From EB88 sp965199135 (GTDB taxonomy: Bacteria > Acidobacteriota > Terriglobia > Terriglobales > Acidobacteriaceae): 64,000 nt of DNA. The notes under the pieces are model-generated. The model worked only from the letters and a program-made list of their open reading frames with translations, searched no databases and was not told the DNA's origin. Of this stretch, positions 24,929 through 32,851 are shown piece by piece. Position 1 is the first letter of the stretch. Each line of letters begins with the position of its first letter. A program made the position numbers and the translations under genes. Location: positions 2,046,001-2,110,000 of the forward strand of contig OZ240685.1 of the NCBI GenBank assembly GCA_965199135.1, given 5' to 3'.

Positions 24929-25807
24929 TCAGGTTTTTGAAGTACGCCTCGAGCTTCCGTCAGACGCCTGAAGGGTTGCCAGGAATGCTCGATCCCGCTC
25001 ATCCAGTTCTGCATCCGCCAGTAGGTCCGGCCGGTTTCGCAAGGTCTTCTCAAGCGCCCGTTCGCGCCGCCAGCGGCGCACCTCATCGTGGTTCCCGTCC
25101 AGCAGCACCGGCGGAACCGGGACCCCGGCAAACTCCGGCGGACGGGTGTATTGCGGATAGTCCAGCAGCCCGCCTGCACCATGAGTTGCCTTCGGCAGTG
25201 CGCGCCCGTCAAGCGGCATGGGGCGGGGCAGTGCCCCGTCGGCAGCACCAAAGCTTTCAAATGCGCTCGATGCCGCATTGCCCAGCACGCCAGGAATGAG
25301 CCGGGTCACCGCGTCCACGATCACTGCGGCCCCCAGCTCACCACCCGTGAGCACGTAGTCGCCGATCGAGATCTCGCGGTCCGCGAGCAAGAGCGGCACC
25401 CGCTCATCGACGCCCTCATAGCGCCCGCACAGCAGCACTACGCGCTCTGTCAACGCAAGCGCGTGCGCCACCGCCTGGGTAAACCGTTCGCCCTGCGCGG
25501 AAAGCAGGATCACTGTTTCCCGCCCTGTGTCGCGCTCTGCCTTCGGGCTGACGCCGATCGCCGTCAGCGCTGCCGCAAAGGGCTCCGGTTTCAGCACCAT
25601 GCCTTCGCCGCCGCCGAAGGGCCGGTCGTCGACCGTGTGGTGTTTGTCTGTCGCATAGTCGCGCAGGTTGTGCACATGTGCATCGATTTGCCGCTCGTAA
25701 AGCGCACGGCGCAGCATCCCCGAGCCGAAGATACCGCGGCCCCCAGCGCTCTTTGCGGTCGCCTCTCCGAAGAAGTCTGGAAAGATCGTGAGGATGTTGA
25801 AGCGCAC
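24929..25807 (-). CDS. trmD: tRNA (guanine-N1)-methyltransferase TrmD
   Basis: The enzyme methylates G37 of tRNAs to prevent frameshifting, using S-adenosylmethionine and a trefoil-knot fold. It has 292 residues, slightly longer than the E. coli protein. Blocks seen: FNILTIFPDFF at the N-terminus, FGGGEGMVLKPEPF, VVLLCGRYEGVDERV, SIGDYVLTGGELGAAVIVD and the C-terminal YTRPPEFAG...VLLDGNHDEVRRWRRE. The start is two bases after the rimM stop. The last 20 residues (TLQASDGSSRRTSKT) are a polar extension. Confidence 0.97.
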   Translation of the reverse strand: MRFNILTIFPDFFGEATAKSAGGRGIFGSGMLRRALYERQIDAHVHNLRDYATDKHHTVDDRPFGGGEGMVLKPEPFAAALTAIGVSPKAERDTGRETVILLSAQGERFTQAVAHALALTERVVLLCGRYEGVDERVPLLLADREISIGDYVLTGGELGAAVIVDAVTRLIPGVLGNAASSAFESFGAADGALPRPMPLDGRALPKATHGAGGLLDYPQYTRPPEFAGVPVPPVLLDGNHDEVRRWRRERALEKTLRNRPDLLADAELDERDRAFLATLQASDGSSRRTSKT

Positions 25808-25809
25808 GG

Positions 25810-26373
25810 CTACTCGCTTGCTCCCGCTGGATCTTCGAGTTCAACCAGACCATCCGGCAGCTCCATGGAAACCGTGCGTGCAGCCAGATCCCAGCGCGGC
25901 AGGTAAGCCTTGACGAACGGCACCAGAACCTCGCGCCCACTCTCCCGTCGCACCACCAGCAACATGGTGTTCGAGCTCTCGCGGTCCACGTCGACAATCG
26001 TGCCCACAGGGCTGCCGCTGCGGGTATCAAAGAGGGTGCAGCCATCAAGCTCTGCCACGTACACCTCGTCCTCGGGCAGTGGCATGCGCTCCTCCCAGGG
26101 AACCACGACCTCGTGCCCGCGCAGCAGTTCGGCCTCGTTCATCGAGGAGCACTCTGCAAAGCGAAACACGATGCGGCCCTGGTGCATGCGGAACTGTTCC
26201 ACTGTGACGCTGCGAACGGGTGCCCCGGGAGCGGGAGCGCGCAGGGAGACGAGAGGATGGGTTTCAAAACGTTCCGGAAAATCAGTCAGCAGCTCCGCGA
26301 TTACTTCACCTTTGTGCCCCTGGGGACGGAGAATCAGGGCGACGCGCAGCCAGCCTTCAGCGGGGGGAGTCAT
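25810..26373 (-). CDS. rimM: Ribosome maturation factor RimM
   Basis: A 187-residue 16S rRNA processing factor that binds S19 and helps mature the 30S head. The N-terminal RimM barrel (ILRPQGHKGEVIAELLTDFPERF) and the C-terminal PRC-barrel (DEVYVAELDGCTLFD...VGTIVDVDRE...LVPFVKAYLPRWDLAARTV) are both clear. It is tightly coupled to trmD (two-base gap) and 16 bases after khpA. Confidence 0.95.
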   Translation of the reverse strand: MTPPAEGWLRVALILRPQGHKGEVIAELLTDFPERFETHPLVSLRAPAPGAPVRSVTVEQFRMHQGRIVFRFAECSSMNEAELLRGHEVVVPWEERMPLPEDEVYVAELDGCTLFDTRSGSPVGTIVDVDRESSNTMLLVVRRESGREVLVPFVKAYLPRWDLAARTVSMELPDGLVELEDPAGASE

Positions 26374-26389
26374 TGGAGAGACAGTTCAC

Positions 26390-26710
26390 CTAGTCATGCG
26401 CCTCGACGGCAGGCACGGGGGGATGGCCATGGTCGCCATGCTCCACAATATCAAGCGTATATCGGTGGTGGTACTTCATGCTGACCGCACTCAGGATCGT
26501 CCGCAGGGAGTGTGCCGTACGCCCCTGTTTGCCGATCACCTTGCCAATATCCGAATCCGAAACGTGGAGCCGGAGGACTGTGCTTTCCTCGCGGACGAGT
26601 GCCTGGACTTCCACGGCTTCCGGATGGTCGACCAGGGCGCGAGCGATCTGCGTCACAAGCGCCAGGGTGGGATCGGAACCGGACTGCTCGTTGACTGATT
26701 CATCCATCAT
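26390..26710 (-). CDS. khpA: KH-domain RNA-binding protein KhpA
   Basis: A small 106-residue KH protein (KhpA/YlqC family) that partners KhpB in RNA binding. The GxxG loop is in VIGKQGRTAHSLRTIL near residues 55-70. The C-terminus after the core ends in a His/Pro-rich tail (HGDHGHPPVPAVEAHD), which is unusual and might bind metal. The first of two adjacent ATGs (26710) is chosen because GGGAG lies eight bases upstream. It sits between rpsP and rimM as in most bacteria. Confidence 0.92.
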   Translation of the reverse strand: MMDESVNEQSGSDPTLALVTQIARALVDHPEAVEVQALVREESTVLRLHVSDSDIGKVIGKQGRTAHSLRTILSAVSMKYHHRYTLDIVEHGDHGHPPVPAVEAHD

Positions 26711-26836
26711 GCGTGCTACTCCCACCCACCGGCGTCAAAAGCCCTCGGGATGGCGCTCATAGTAGCAGTTTCAGGATGCAGCGCAATAGAGCGCCGACCA
26801 CCGAATTGCGCGCAAACGGGTCGGATACGGAAAGAG

Positions 26837-26878
26837 CCGGACGCATCGATCAGAATGGCCCTACCAGCGTGCGTCCGG
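26837..26878 (-). promoter_or_regulatory. Hairpin in the rpsP-khpA intergenic region
   Basis: CCGGACGCA (26837-26845) and TGCGTCCGG (26870-26878) form a perfect 9-bp stem with a 24-base loop, starting only seven bases after the rpsP stop. It may attenuate transcription or protect the 3' end of the rpsP message, which must be made in excess of the downstream methyltransferase. Confidence 0.45.
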
Positions 26879-26884
26879 GACTGA

Positions 26885-27145
26885 CTATGCCGTTGCTTCC
26901 TGAGGTGCTTCGGCAGCCGCTGGTGCAGTTTTCAGCAGCTTGGCGACGCGCTCGGAAAGCTGCGCACCCTTGCTGGTCCAGTAGTCGATCCGCTCCCGCT
27001 TGAAGTCCACGGTGGCAGGGTTGGTGCGCGGGTTGTAGGTGCCGACGAGTTCGATCGAACGGCCATTGCGCGCACGATCCTTCTCAATCACAACCACACG
27101 GTAAAACGGCTTCTTGCGGGCGCCGAAGCGCGCCAGACGGATCAT
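26885..27145 (-). CDS. rpsP: 30S ribosomal protein S16
   Basis: An 86-residue S16 with the standard start MIRLARFGARKKPFYRVVV and blocks GRSIELVGTYNPRT and ERIDYWTSKGAQLSERV. The Ala/Pro-rich end (APAAAEAPQEATA) is a common loose tail. The start at 27145 is fixed by the family N-terminus. It is the first gene of the operon. The 192-base gap before the divergent 27338 gene must hold the operon promoter, but I could not point to one. Confidence 0.97.
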   Translation of the reverse strand: MIRLARFGARKKPFYRVVVIEKDRARNGRSIELVGTYNPRTNPATVDFKRERIDYWTSKGAQLSERVAKLLKTAPAAAEAPQEATA

Positions 27146-27337
27146 CAACACAGGCAAAATCCTTTCATCTACTGCTTGGACCAGGAATGCTGGAACACTT
27201 GGGAACAAAGGTCGGGGTTCGGGTACGAAGCCACGCGCATGGATGCACGGATCACGAACAGCCCCAGCTAGTAACTATAGCAAACCTGCTTTGCTGCCGG
27301 GGCGTCGAGGCCTGCTTTTCCCCGCATCCCACCCGCG

Positions 27338-27901
27338 ATGAGTTCCTTTTCCTCCGCCCCGACCCATGCACCCGCAGGCACGGTGGAACGACCACTGATC
27401 GTCACCCTGGCCGCGGATGCTGAGAGCCAGGGGCGCTTTGAACGCGAACGTCGGCAACACTTTCCGGCCCGGCTCAACCGCATCCCGGCCCACCTCTCGC
27501 TGTTCCACGCGCTGCCAGGAGAGTCGGCCGCGTCGATTCAGCAGACGCTCGCTGCCGAGGCGGCCGTTGCTCCCTTCGTGCTTGAAGTGCATGACCTCAT
27601 GCGGCTCGGCCGGGGTGTCGCCTACGCGGTCCGCTCGCCGCGGCTCGACGCCATCCATAACGCCCTGCGCGCACGCTGGCTCTCATGGCTGACGCCGCAG
27701 GACCGCCAGCCCTTCCGCCCACACATCGTGATCCAGAACAAGGTGGACCCGGCCGAGGCGCGGGCACTCTATGAGAGGCTGTCTGCCGGCTTTCGCCCCT
27801 TCACGGTGGAAGCGGCAAGCCTTCTGCTCTGGTGGTATGAGGGCGGCCCCTGGTCGCCGGCTGGCGCCTTCCCATTCCAGGCAAGCGGAAGAGAGGGCTG
27901 A
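27338..27901 (+). CDS. 2'-5' RNA ligase family protein (2H phosphoesterase)
   Basis: The product has 187 residues with two HxT/S-type motifs of the 2H phosphoesterase superfamily. The first is HLSLFHALP near residue 50 and the second PHIVIQNKV near residue 128. ThpR/LigT relatives act on 2',3'-cyclic phosphates in RNA. The second motif reads HIV rather than HxT, so the catalytic pair is slightly altered. It is divergent from rpsP and lies just before the aldo/keto reductase gene. An ATG at 27903 abuts its stop and could couple the two. Confidence 0.8.
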   Translation: MSSFSSAPTHAPAGTVERPLIVTLAADAESQGRFERERRQHFPARLNRIPAHLSLFHALPGESAASIQQTLAAEAAVAPFVLEVHDLMRLGRGVAYAVRSPRLDAIHNALRARWLSWLTPQDRQPFRPHIVIQNKVDPAEARALYERLSAGFRPFTVEAASLLLWWYEGGPWSPAGAFPFQASGREG

Positions 27902-27983
27902 GATGCGTCGTCGCCTGCCAAGCTTCTGTCTGCGTGATCTCGCCACAGACGCAGTCGCGAGGCAGCCTGCATCTGAACAGACT

Positions 27984-28970
27984 ATGGCAACCACGACAGC
28001 GACAACGTTTGCACCGCAGCAGCTCGGCGACTCGGACCTCCACCTCACACCCATCGGCTTTGGCGCGTGGGCGATCGGCGGCGGCGACTGGGAGTTCGCC
28101 TGGGGCGCGCAGGAAGACGAAGACTCGGTGCGCACCATCGAGCGGGCACTCGACCTCGGCATCAACTGGATCGATACGGCAGCCATCTATGGCCTCGGCC
28201 ACTCCGAGGAAGTGGTCGGGCGCGCGCTCAAGAACAGCGCGCACAAGCCACTTGTCTTCACCAAGTGCTCGATGAAGTGGAATCTCGAAGATCGCAAGAT
28301 CTTCCGTGCGCTCGATGCCGCAAGCGTTCGCCAGGAATGCGAAGATTCGCTGCGCCGGCTCGGCGTCGATACGATCGACCTCTACCAGATCCACTGGCCC
28401 AACCCGGAAGAGCAGATTGAAGAGGGCTGGGAGGCGATGGCGAAGCTCAAGGAAGAAGGCAAGGTCCGCTACATCGGCGTGTCCAACTTCTCGGTGGAGC
28501 AGATGAAACGCGTGCAGAAGATTGCGCCGATCACCTCGCTCCAGCCGCCCTACTCCCTGGTAAACCCCAGGGTGGAAGAGGAGATCCTGCCGTTCTGCCA
28601 TGAGAACAACATCGGCGTGATCAACTACTCGCCCATGGCCTCGGGGCTGCTCACCGGCAAGATGACGGCAGAGCGCGTCGCCGGCATGCCAGAGGACGAC
28701 TGGCGCAAGCGTAGTCCCAATTTCCAGGAGCCGAAGCTCGCGCGCAATCTCAGGCTGGCAGACCTGCTCGGCGAAATCGGCAAGGGGCACCAGGTCGAGC
28801 CTGGCGTGGTCGCGATTGCGTGGACGCTGCACAACCAGGCGGTCACGGCAGCAATCGTGGGCGCACGCCGCCCCGACCAGGTAGACGGCATCCTTCCGGC
28901 TGCGACGTTCCGGCTCTCGGATGCGGAGTTCGCGACGATCAACGACTTCGTGAAACAGAACGCCGCCTGA
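27984..28970 (+). CDS. Aldo/keto reductase
   Basis: An NADPH-dependent oxidoreductase with a TIM-barrel fold, 328 residues. The N-terminal LGDSDLHLTPIGFGAWAIGG, the catalytic Asp/Tyr in NWIDTAAIYGLGHSEEVVG, the Lys in FTKCSMKW, and DLYQIHWPNPEEQIEEGWEAM are all in place. It resembles the AKR11-like group of unknown aldehyde/sugar substrates. The frame extends upstream to an ATG at 27903 next to the previous stop, which would add 27 atypical residues; ATG 27984 fits the family start. A hairpin-forming repeat follows (28995-29061). Confidence 0.92.
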   Translation: MATTTATTFAPQQLGDSDLHLTPIGFGAWAIGGGDWEFAWGAQEDEDSVRTIERALDLGINWIDTAAIYGLGHSEEVVGRALKNSAHKPLVFTKCSMKWNLEDRKIFRALDAASVRQECEDSLRRLGVDTIDLYQIHWPNPEEQIEEGWEAMAKLKEEGKVRYIGVSNFSVEQMKRVQKIAPITSLQPPYSLVNPRVEEEILPFCHENNIGVINYSPMASGLLTGKMTAERVAGMPEDDWRKRSPNFQEPKLARNLRLADLLGEIGKGHQVEPGVVAIAWTLHNQAVTAAIVGARRPDQVDGILPAATFRLSDAEFATINDFVKQNAA

Positions 28971-28994
28971 CCACGCTTCGTCCGGAACAGAATG

Positions 28995-29061
28995 GTCACC
29001 CTGACCGGGAGTGAAGGATCTGCGGCTCCGGGATGCCCCGGGGTAAACCGCAGATCCTTCG
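28995..29061 (+). repeat. Dispersed repeat, copy 2, forming a hairpin
   Basis: This copy contains a perfect 13-bp stem, GAAGGATCTGCGG (29013-29025) and CCGCAGATCCTTC (29048-29060), around a 22-base loop. It lies between convergent genes (aldo/keto reductase and GDPD) and could serve as a terminator. The left part, GTCACCCTGACC..GGGAGTGAAGG, aligns with the other three copies. Confidence 0.6.
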
Positions 29062-29135
29062 CGGGGCTCAGCCTTGCACTTGCCGGGGGAGGATGATTTG
29101 TCACCGGGTGTGCCACTTTGCGTGGGACCCGGCGG

Positions 29136-30314
29136 CTAGCGAAGTGCTTCCGGCACAAACGGGGTCGCAAGTGTCGCCGCGGACTCCGTCAGGTAAAACG
29201 TGACGATCCGCGGAAACTGTTCCTCGACCAGCTGCAGTGTGCGGAAGTCGAAGCTCTCGATGTCGCAGCGCTTCTCGAGCTTCGCCCTGGTGATCGCGCC
29301 AGCCAGAGTGGTCATGAAGAGCTGTGGGTCCACCGTGTGGTTGCGCACGAGATCCGGGTTCGCCTTTACCTCAGGCCGCTCGGCGAGCGCTGGCGGGAGG
29401 TAGTCCGGAACGATCTTGGTCTCGAGATTGAAGCGCACCGTGCGGGCGTTGGCTGCCCGTTCCGCGGCATGCGGCGTGTTCTTGCCCGCGCCTGTGCTGT
29501 AGTAGTCCACGTAGAACGCCGCGAAGCGGAACAGTTGCGCCGCGTAGGTGGGCGCGTACGGGCTCGGCATGCCTTCCTTCGCCGCAAAGGCAACCGCTAC
29601 AGGCGAAAACGCGAGGTCGTTCTTCTGGTCGGGGCCGAAGTGGAGCTTGTCGCAGATGAATGTTTTCTGTGCGTCCGTCGACGAGATATCGCGGAGGTAA
29701 ACACGGTTGTCCATCGTGTACGGAGCCCCATCAGCGCGGCGGCAGCTCTGCGGGTTGTAGAACTGGTCGTGCCAGATCAGCGAGACATGGTCGGTCGAGA
29801 CGCCGGTGTCGGTCTCAAGCTCGGTTGCCAGCTGATCCATCCCGCTTTCGAACGAAGGCAGCGTGTTCTCGGGGCGAAGCCCGCGGCCGCCGCGATGGGC
29901 AGAGACCACGAAGTGCTTCAGCTTGGGGTCGTCCGGTCGCGCCGCCCGCTCTTCAGCGAGAACGCGCTGCAGAATGTCTGGCCGGTCACTGATCAGTCCA
30001 TCGACGCCCGTGCGGATCACCGCGCGCATCTGCTCAGGGTCGTTCGTGGTCCAGGGCACCACGCGTATGCCACGCGCCTGGAGCGCGGCGACCGGGACTG
30101 CGGGCGTGTCGGCAGGGAGGCCAAAGGCCCCGGGAGCCACGGTGCGATCGAGAGGAGAGAGCGCAGGAACGTGCGCGTCGTGATGGGCGGCAGCATGCGC
30201 GGCCGCCTTGCTCATCAGGGCGTACCAGGGGTTTTCATCGGCACTGGGGTTGCTCTGCGCGAAACCATGCATGGTGAAGAGGAAGAGCAGGGGCAGCAAT
30301 GACGTTTGCTTCAT
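29136..30314 (-). CDS. Exported glycerophosphodiester phosphodiesterase family protein
   Basis: The product has 392 residues with a signal peptide (MKQTSLLPLLFLFTMHGFAQ). The GDPD motif is in the middle: VSAHRGGRGLRPENTLPSFE, then LETDTGVSTDHVSLIWHDQF with the catalytic His and acids. Enzymes of this family split glycerophosphodiesters into glycerol 3-phosphate and an alcohol. The normal TIM barrel starts with the HRG motif, but here about 150 residues precede it (PVAALQARGIRVVPWTTND, DGLISDRPDILQRV). That upstream part itself looks like the C-terminal end of a GDPD barrel (VPWTTNDP...GVDGLISDRPD), so the order is circularly permuted or the protein is a partial tandem. It is presumably periplasmic. 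Confidence 0.85.
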   Translation of the reverse strand: MKQTSLLPLLFLFTMHGFAQSNPSADENPWYALMSKAAAHAAAHHDAHVPALSPLDRTVAPGAFGLPADTPAVPVAALQARGIRVVPWTTNDPEQMRAVIRTGVDGLISDRPDILQRVLAEERAARPDDPKLKHFVVSAHRGGRGLRPENTLPSFESGMDQLATELETDTGVSTDHVSLIWHDQFYNPQSCRRADGAPYTMDNRVYLRDISSTDAQKTFICDKLHFGPDQKNDLAFSPVAVAFAAKEGMPSPYAPTYAAQLFRFAAFYVDYYSTGAGKNTPHAAERAANARTVRFNLETKIVPDYLPPALAERPEVKANPDLVRNHTVDPQLFMTTLAGAITRAKLEKRCDIESFDFRTLQLVEEQFPRIVTFYLTESAATLATPFVPEALR

Positions 30315-30367
30315 CAGGGCAGGATCGCGCAACGGGATTGCGTTCCCGTGAACGCGAGGCGATCCGG

Positions 30368-31357
30368 CTACTTGTCGCGATTGACGACGAAATCGGGTAC
30401 CCATAGCAGCGCGCGCTTGTACTCGGATTCAGGCAGCACATCGAGTGCACGGCGGGCACGTTCCGCATACTGCTGCGCTATGCTCATCGCATACTCGACC
30501 GAGCCATGCCGATCCAGCGTGGCGAGTACGTCATCGTAGCGAGCGTTGGTGAAGGCACCGCCAGCCAGCACCTGCAGGATCGACTCCTGCTCAGCCGGGG
30601 TCGCATGCTCGAGTGCATGCACGACCGCGAGCGTCGCCTTGCCTTCGCGCAGGTCGCTTGCGACTGGCTTGCCGAGAACGGCCTCGGCAGCGGTGAGATC
30701 AAGCACATCGTCGACGACCTGGAAGGCCAGTCCCAGCGCGTGGCCATACTCGGCAAGGCAGGCTTCGGTCTTCGCATCGACGCCCGCAAGCACCGCGCCG
30801 AGGCGCATCGAGACCTCAAAGAGGCAGGCGGTCTTGCGATAAATCAACTCGTTGTACTCGTGCTCGGTGACCGGGCGGCCCAGTTTTTCGGTCTGCAGCA
30901 GTTCGCCCTCAACCATCACCTGCGTCAGCGAGATCAGGAGCTCGAGGATACGGAAGTTGCGCTCTTCGAGCGCGATGCGGAAGGCCTGCATGTACAACCA
31001 GTCGCCGGCGAGCACGCAGCGGGTGTTGCCCCAGGTCGTGTTCGGCGAAGGCCGGCCACGGCGAAGTTCCGCGCCATCAATGATGTCGTCATGGACGAGG
31101 GTCGCGGTATGCACCATCTCGACCACGGCGCCGAGGCGATGCATGGAGTGGCCGGAGTAGCCGAGAGATCGGCAGGTGAGCAGCAGCAGCGAAGGCCGGA
31201 TCCGCTTGCCGCCGCTCTCGCGAAGGTAGCCGGTAATCTCGGTGATGGCAGCTACCGAAGAAACGGCATCGCGACCAAACTCCTCCTCGATTGCGAGGAG
31301 GTCTTCGTGCAGAAGATCGAAGACCTCCTTTGCCGTGGCTATCGCTGCTGTCCCCAC
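30368..31357 (-). CDS. Long-chain polyprenyl diphosphate synthase
   Basis: The product has 329 residues from GTG 31357 (AGGAG five bases upstream). It is a trans-prenyltransferase making the C35-C50 side chain of respiratory quinones. First Asp-rich motif: LVHDDIIDGAELRRG. The residue five before it is Ala (HTATLVHDD), the small residue that permits long products. The second motif is FQVVDDVLDLTA. The front block GGKRIRPSLLLLTCRSLGY is standard. It follows yajQ on the minus strand with a 73-base gap. It is likely the partner of menaquinone synthesis elsewhere in the genome. Confidence 0.92.
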   Translation of the reverse strand: MGTAAIATAKEVFDLLHEDLLAIEEEFGRDAVSSVAAITEITGYLRESGGKRIRPSLLLLTCRSLGYSGHSMHRLGAVVEMVHTATLVHDDIIDGAELRRGRPSPNTTWGNTRCVLAGDWLYMQAFRIALEERNFRILELLISLTQVMVEGELLQTEKLGRPVTEHEYNELIYRKTACLFEVSMRLGAVLAGVDAKTEACLAEYGHALGLAFQVVDDVLDLTAAEAVLGKPVASDLREGKATLAVVHALEHATPAEQESILQVLAGGAFTNARYDDVLATLDRHGSVEYAMSIAQQYAERARRALDVLPESEYKRALLWVPDFVVNRDK

Positions 31358-31430
31358 ACACTCTCCTGCCTTGCCTGATGCGCCGCGCTCCGCCGGGGAT
31401 AGAAATCGGCTTGGACGGCGCCAACGTTCC

Positions 31431-31934
31431 CTAGTTCGAGCGGAAGTTCGTGAACTGCATATCGATGCCGAAATCCTGACCCTTGAGCAGCGCGATGGCT
31501 TCCTGTAGGGTATCGCGATCCTTGCCGGTGATTCGCACCGTCTCACCCTGGATCGTCGCCTGCACCTTCTTTTTCGAATCCTTGACGATCCGGACGATCT
31601 CCTTGGCCTTCTCGGTTGCGATGCCCTGCTTCAGCGTGACCTTCTGGCGCACGCTTGAGCCAGTGGCCGGCTCGATCTTGCCGTAGTCGAGTGACTTGAT
31701 GGAAATGCCGCGCTTGATCAGCTTCTGCTCCAGGATCTCGGTGATCGCCTGCAGCTTGTAGTTGTCGGCCGAGTGCAGCTCAAGCGACTTCTCATCCCCT
31801 TCGAGCTTGATGGTGGACTTGGAATCTTTCAGATCAAACCGGGCGTTGACTTCCTTGGTCGCCTGGTCGATGGCGTTCTTGACTTCCTGGATCTCTACTT
31901 TTGAAACGATGTCGAACGAGTTATCAGCTGCCAT
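31431..31934 (-). CDS. YajQ family (UPF0234) nucleotide-binding protein
   Basis: The product has 167 residues, the typical length. YajQ proteins have two ferredoxin-like domains and in some bacteria bind cyclic di-GMP or nucleic acid. The family start (FDIVSKVEIQEVKNAIDQA) and the blocks SLELHSADNYKLQAI and KVQATIQGETVRITGKDRD are plain. The c-di-GMP role is known from only some relatives. It lies 63 bases after tatD on the same strand. Confidence 0.93.
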   Translation of the reverse strand: MAADNSFDIVSKVEIQEVKNAIDQATKEVNARFDLKDSKSTIKLEGDEKSLELHSADNYKLQAITEILEQKLIKRGISIKSLDYGKIEPATGSSVRQKVTLKQGIATEKAKEIVRIVKDSKKKVQATIQGETVRITGKDRDTLQEAIALLKGQDFGIDMQFTNFRSN

Positions 31935-31997
31935 ACTTCCTCTTACTTCCGATCCGTCACTTCCTATTATGGGTGCAAACAGGCGGTATCCACCTGG

Positions 31998-32840
31998 TTA
32001 CAGGCTGTTGTCTGTATCCGCAAGGTGGAAAAAGCGCCGGAAGTTCGCCGTGGTCTGCTCACCCAGTGCTTCGGGTGAGATGCCGCGAAGCCTGGCGACG
32101 ACCTCTGCTGTTCGCGCCACCCCCGCCGGCTCGTTGCGTTTGCCACGCTCGGGCATCGGCGCGAGAAAGGGGCAGTCAGTCTCGACGAGCAGGCGATCTG
32201 CCGGGATTGCCGCCGCCACCTCGCGCAGCGCGCCGGCGCTCGGGTAGGTCACGTTGCCGGCGAAGGAGATCAGGAAGCCCAGGGCAAGTGCGCGCTCCGC
32301 ATGCGAGGTGTCGCCGGAGAAGCAGTGGAGGATGCCGCCGAGCCGGGTCGAGGCCCACTCCGCTTCCATCATCCCGAGTGTCTCGTCCCAGGCATCGGCC
32401 TCGGGGCCGAAGGCCGTACCAGGGCGGCAGTGGATGACGATCGGCTTCCGGTGCTCCGCAGCGAGCTTCATCTGGGCGGAAAAGGTCTCCTGCTGCGTCG
32501 CGACCGGCGGGTTGTCGTCGTGGTAAAAGTCGAGACCGATCTCGCCGCAGGCGAGCACTTCTGGCTCTGCGAGCAGGGCATCGAGATTGGCCGAGGCCAG
32601 CGTCGACCACTTCGCCGCGTCCTGCGGGTGAACGCCTGCAGTCGCATAGATCTTCGGAATGCCCGGCTTGCCGGCATATTGCCGGGCCAGCAGCAGCGCA
32701 CCCTCCATGGTGGAGGGACCGTCGCCGATGCCGATCGAGAGAATGGTGCGCACGCCCGCCGCCCAGGCGCGCGTCAACACAAGGTCGCGATCCTCGCCGA
32801 AGCGGACGTGGTCGAGGTGAGCGTGGGAGTCAACGAGCAC
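31998..32840 (-). CDS. TatD family metal-dependent hydrolase
   Basis: The product has 280 residues of the amidohydrolase-like TIM-barrel TatD family, DNases/exonucleases with 3'-5' activity on DNA and RNA. The HxH metal motif is at the start (VDSHAHLDHVRF), followed by GVHPQDAAKW, ACGEIGLDFYHDDNPP and ETDCPFLAPMPERGKRNEPA. Acidic and His residues are intact. It begins 11 bases after the metG stop, so the two are one operon. The pairing metG-tatD is common in bacteria. Confidence 0.95.
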   Translation of the reverse strand: MLVDSHAHLDHVRFGEDRDLVLTRAWAAGVRTILSIGIGDGPSTMEGALLLARQYAGKPGIPKIYATAGVHPQDAAKWSTLASANLDALLAEPEVLACGEIGLDFYHDDNPPVATQQETFSAQMKLAAEHRKPIVIHCRPGTAFGPEADAWDETLGMMEAEWASTRLGGILHCFSGDTSHAERALALGFLISFAGNVTYPSAGALREVAAAIPADRLLVETDCPFLAPMPERGKRNEPAGVARTAEVVARLRGISPEALGEQTTANFRRFFHLADTDNSL

Positions 32841-32851
32841 TGCAGGTCCCC

